23,072 bases of DNA. Origin: Chara braunii (Eukaryota > Streptophyta > Charophyceae > Charales > Characeae). The translations under genes and the position numbers were made by a program. Numbering within the stretch: position 1 is the first letter of the stretch; each line of letters starts with the position of its first letter. The DNA lies in assembly GCA_003427395.1 (NCBI GenBank), contig BFEA01000293.1, positions 1,630,830-1,653,901 on the forward strand. Direction: 5' to 3'. Of this stretch, positions 20,231 to 23,072 are shown piece by piece. The notes below the pieces were generated by a model that was not told where the DNA came from, did no database searches, and saw only the letters and a program-made list of their open reading frames with translations.

Positions 20231-20700
20231 AAGGAACCCGCTAACGAATTTGACACGAGGGACAAATGACCCGAGTCCTCCCCGAGCACTTATGAAAGCG
20301 AGGAGGAAACGGACCCTGGGATCCTGGCCATAACGCACCAATTAATTCACTACCCGATTAGGCAGAAAACAGCAAATACGTTCGTCCTCACGGAACGAAA
20401 CCTCCGACGTACGCGGACCCTAATATTGGGAGAACCTTTAATACAGGTATCGCAAATGACTGATTCTTGGGAACCCCCTGGGACCCTATATGAAGCCACC
20501 AACCCACTTCTCCCAAGATATAGCGACAAAAGAGCCTTCTGCGACATTACGGGGTTACCTCGCTCCTTGCTCTCTGCAGGAAAGAAGATTCAGTTGTTGT
20601 GGCAGGGCGCCGAGAGCGAAGCTCTGTAATCCCCTGAGCGTGGCGATCTCTCGCCCTTCGAAATCAGAATAAAGATTGTCGAGAGACCCGTAAGCCCCCG
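20231..20700 (+). pseudogene. Protease-RT spacer of element B
   Basis: This polyprotein spacer has no recognised domain: ESEEETDPGILAITHQLIHY, then DSWEPPGTLYEATNPLLPRY. The nucleotides around 20469-20483 (GAACCCCCTGGG) correspond to 11771-11788 in A and mark where A resumes homology after its deletion. Confidence 0.6.
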
Positions 20701-22110
20701 AGACATCGAGGACAGTCTTACGCCGAGGAACACATGGCGATCCGAGAAGAAGACGCTCAGATGGTCACCACGGTGTTTTCCTGGCGATCAGACAACTCGT
20801 TCACTCTCCCCCACCATGAAACGGTGCAAAGGTCTGCACGAAACAAGTGACGGTTAACATCCATGGACAGTTATATGAGTTCCATGTGCCCGAGTAGGTG
20901 CCCAAGGAAACTCATCGTCTTATCGCAGATATCGTGTTCGAATATCAAGGGACGATTAGCATCGAGGACACGGACATCGAACTGTCCTTAGTTATTCAAC
21001 ACGAAATCCGAACAGGAACACATCCGCCGATTCGTTGCAAAGCATACTGTTATTCTCTTACTGCACGGAGAACGTTGTTGGAACGAATTCGAGAATTCGA
21101 GGCTAGTGGATGGATTGAGCCTGAATGATATCACGATTAAAGATGTGTACCCCCTTCCCCGGATTGATGATTTGCTGGATGCGATTGGGTGTGCCAGCTA
21201 TTTCAATAAGTTCGACATCTGTCATGGGTTTCATCATATCCTAGTTAAGGAGGAGGACCGGCCAAAGATGACATTTGTGTTGTTCGAGGGCACCTGGCAG
21301 TGGGTGCGTTGTCCCATGGGTATATGAAATGCACCAGCTACTTTCCAAAGAGCAATGAACGTCACCTTCCAGAATTTCGTCAACAAGACTAGGCTGACCC
21401 AGGAAATAATCAATTTTTGCGTTATTATATACATGAACGACATTTTGTTGTAGTTGAGTCATTTCATGGACACGCACAACAAACAGCCATTTCGTCAAAA
21501 CGGACATATTACATTTTTTGAACAAAATTAAAATTGAGTTTTTGGGCCAAAATCCGGTCCAAATTTTTAGCTTTTGGGGATCTGGCATTACCAGAACGCC
21601 AGACCCCCCAGATGTATCTGGTCTCTGCTTGAGGTTAGATACATCTAGAGGGTCCGGCGTTCCAGGAACGCTGGACCCCCCGGAGCCAAAAATTTGGACC
21701 GGATTTCGGCCCAAAAACTCAATTTCAATTTCGTTCAAAAAATATAATATGCCCGTTTTGACGAAATTGCCGTTAACACATTGAATGGACGCTTGGAGCG
21801 TTGCGAGATGCTGGTTTCAAGATTGCGTTGGAAAATAGTGAATTCTTTCTCTTTGAGGTCTCGTTCCTAGGGTACGTGGTGACCCGAGGAGTCTTGAGAC
21901 CGGATTAGAGGAAAGTCAAAGCAGTTCGGGACGCACCCACACCTACGTCATGGATGCAAGTTCGAGCCTTTCTGGGACTGGCCTCATACTACCGGCGATT
22001 TATTAAGGGATTTGCGGCAGTCGCTCGGCCTCTGACGAACCTCCTGCGGAAGGATCAACCGCTGAACAAGGACACGGAATGTGAATAGGCCTTTTCCACC
22101 ATGAAGGAGG
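20701..22110 (+). pseudogene. Reverse transcriptase region of element B, split and mutated
   Basis: Blocks are MAIREEDAQMVTTVFSWRSD, HRLIADIVFEYQG, SLVIQHEIRTGTH, and ASGWIEP joined directly to LNDITIKDVYPLP. Compared with A, roughly 95 bp encoding the LVPKKNG-CID segment are missing at about 21121. RT continues with FNKFDICHGFHHI and RCPMGI, a TGA where A has Cys (21326-21328), then IIYMNDIL. The catalytic YMDD is YMND (21430-21441). A 293-bp fold-back element interrupts it at 21482-21774. After that, FLGYVVTRGVLR and RAFLGLASYYRRFIKGFAAVARPLTNLL follow, with stops at 21906-21908 and 22085-22087. Confidence 0.92.
21482..21774. mobile_element. Fold-back (MITE-like) insertion in the RT of element B
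   Basis: This is a 293-bp near-complete inverted repeat. The outer ~92 bp of each arm agree at about 90% (ends AACAGCC.../...GCCGTT, then ATTTCGTCAAAACGG). The inner part holds further hairpins around GGCGTT/AACGCC and AGATGTATCT. It is flanked by AACA at 21478-21481 and 21775-21778. Removing the element and one AACA gives the same length and register as element A's uninterrupted RT. Because of the symmetry, both strands encode nearly the same short peptide, which is a structural by-product. Confidence 0.92.
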
Positions 22111-22395
22111 CCTTGGTCTCGACGCCTATTTTACTTCGGCCCGATCCCGAGAAACAGTTTATAGTAATCTTATACTCATCACGGATTGGCAGCCCGAGGC
22201 AATCTCCGCCATTTTGGCACAAAAAGGGAAGGACGGTCACGTCATCGAATACGCCTCGCGAACGGTACCAGACGAACAACGAAACAATTCGGGCCCGCAA
22301 GGTGAATGTTACGCGGTCGTTTGGGGAATTCAGCATTTCCATCCGTATTTGTATGGGCAGAAGTTCCTCCTCGTTACGGACCATACACGAGGATG
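22111..22395 (+). pseudogene. RNase H of element B
   Basis: The first catalytic block LITDWQPEAISAIL keeps Asp, unlike A. An indel just upstream (about 22160-22180) puts it out of frame with the preceding FIV. VIEYASRTVPDEQRNNSGPQGECYAVVWGIQHFHPYLYG follows, then LLVTDH, after which about 45 bp present in A are missing and a stop arises (22394-22396). The TDH triplet that A changed to THH is intact here. Confidence 0.88.
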
Positions 22396-22703
22396 ATTGG
22401 ACAATGAGTCGTGTGACTACAGAAGTATAACTTCGACATTGTCCATCGGAAAACGGAGAAGCACGGAAACGCAGACGGGTTGACGCGACGGCCTCGACCG
22501 AGCAAGGTAGCCAAGGGGGAAGAAATCACTCTGTGGGAAGAGTCAGAGCTGACCAAGAGACTGGCGTACGGGAAGGTGACCATTCTCCCCAGAGGCACCG
22601 AGAAGAGACACGTAGCCTCATGGCGACGGGCGGAGAAGGTAAATTTAAGGACCCTCTCTCTCCCATCTCCTCTTCCTCTTTTCTCAACCTACCCGACAAA
22701 TTT
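22396..22703 (+). pseudogene. RNase H-PHD linker of element B
   Basis: Homologous to A's linker: YNFDIVHRKTEKHGNADGLT, then KGEEITLWEE, then a Ser-rich SPISSSSFLNLPDKF leading into the PHD finger. At least one frame change lies near 22615. The function is not known beyond joining the domains. Confidence 0.75.
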
Positions 22704-22844
22704 TGTTATTTCTGCGAGGCAATATCACGGGTTTACTGGGAAGGGTACGTTGATTGGGTAGATTGTGAATGATGTGTCTCTAGAGCTCACGGGTCCTTCG
22801 TTCAACGTAGGAACACAGACAAGACCTGGCTGTGTCCCTTATGT
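22704..22844 (+). pseudogene. PHD-type zinc finger of element B
   Basis: CYFC, then a 16-residue loop (seven residues shorter than A's and within the usual PHD range), WVDC-x-stop-C (TGA at 22770-22772), SRAHGSF, then WLCPLC. The ligand after His is Phe here and Cys in A. The Trp before the last Cys pair, a hallmark of PHD fingers, is intact here and a stop in A. Together the two copies support a complete C4HC3 PHD finger in their ancestor. Confidence 0.78.
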
Positions 22845-22866
22845 CGAACTGACAAGATCCCGATGG

Positions 22867-23072
22867 CTATGTTTCCCCTTGGCCGTGGCCGTGGGACCCC
22901 CCCGGCCGCGGCCGCTCTGGTCGAGAACTTTCGGCCGCGGCCGCGGCCAAAACGGGAGGGGGTTCGGGGGGCTGGGAAGGGGTTTCGAGTTGGGGGGGTC
23001 TCCCCTACCCCCTCGCAAAAAAAAAAAACATAAAAACTACAAAAACTGGGGGGCGGGATCTGGGGATTTTTT
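22867..23072. other. GC-rich palindromic tract at the truncated end of element B
   Basis: Homology to element A stops here. CGGCCGCGGCCG-type self-complementary words occur at about 22889-22905 and 22933-22947 and could pair around a short loop. They are followed by G-runs, CCCCTACCCCC and an A-rich tract (about 23019-23046). No gene is seen. Confidence 0.55.

Larger units (their letters stand above)
17223..22866 (+). mobile_element. Element B: related Ty3/gypsy retrotransposon, 3' end lost
   Basis: The order is LTR, PBS, gag, zinc knuckle, protease, RT, RNase H and PHD finger, all on the plus strand. The gag, RT and PHD modules and the LTR/PBS junction are clearly related to element A. Homology to A stops near 22866, just after the PHD finger. 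No integrase core or 3' LTR is seen before the window ends. Many stops and frameshifts, an RT deletion and a fold-back insertion show long decay. It retains the zinc knuckle and protease that A lacks. Confidence 0.9.

Noticed and set aside
21241-21784. Two long frames on opposite strands with nearly the same peptide (EFLGQNPVQIF type)
   Set aside because: This is explained by the fold-back inverted repeat. There is no sign of a real protein.
1-23072. tRNA, rRNA, CRISPR array or bacterial operon signals
   Set aside because: None was seen by eye. Direct repeats here are LTRs, microsatellites or transposon ends.

Overview
This is a eukaryotic, repeat-rich nuclear window. It holds no gene I can identify with confidence as a host gene. 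It most likely comes from a streptophyte (a plant or charophyte-type green alga). The reasons are two Ty3/gypsy LTR retrotransposons whose primer-binding sites resemble initiator tRNA-Met, fold-back (MITE-like) elements, long composite microsatellites and no bacterial-style gene packing. The species cannot be fixed from sequence alone.

Layout. 1-900 has no supported gene. 911-1156 is a fold-back element followed by a partial direct copy of its terminal repeat. 1166-1515 (minus) is a possible exon. 1516-3436 is AT-rich and mostly empty. 3437-14964 is one complete minus-strand LTR retrotransposon (element A, 11.5 kb). It has a 4-bp target duplication, long LTRs (2501 and 2146 bp), a PBS, gag, RT, RNase H, a PHD-type zinc finger, integrase, and an accessory ORF between integrase and the 3' LTR. 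14969-16620 is unassigned. 16640-16991 is a compound microsatellite. 17223-22866 is a second, plus-strand copy of a related element (element B) with a 771-bp 5' LTR, PBS, gag with zinc knuckle, protease, RT, RNase H and the same PHD finger. It loses recognisable homology before the integrase core. B's RT is split by a 293-bp fold-back insertion with a 4-bp duplication. 22867-23072 is a GC-rich palindromic tract.

How the parts relate. A and B share gag start, RT/RNase H, PHD module, PBS and the last ~130 bp of the LTR, so each serves as a reference for the other's damage. A lost the zinc knuckle and protease, and that gap now contains shuffled LTR fragments. B lost a piece of RT and carries the fold-back insertion. 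Both carry many stops and frameshifts, so neither is autonomous now.

The most interesting signal is the C4HC3 PHD-finger signature inside pol, between RNase H and the integrase HHCC domain, seen in both copies. With it goes a 3' accessory ORF in A that has a long acidic tract and an Arg/Ser-rich tail. No chromodomain is visible after integrase, so a chromatin-targeting role for the PHD module is a reasonable but untested inference.
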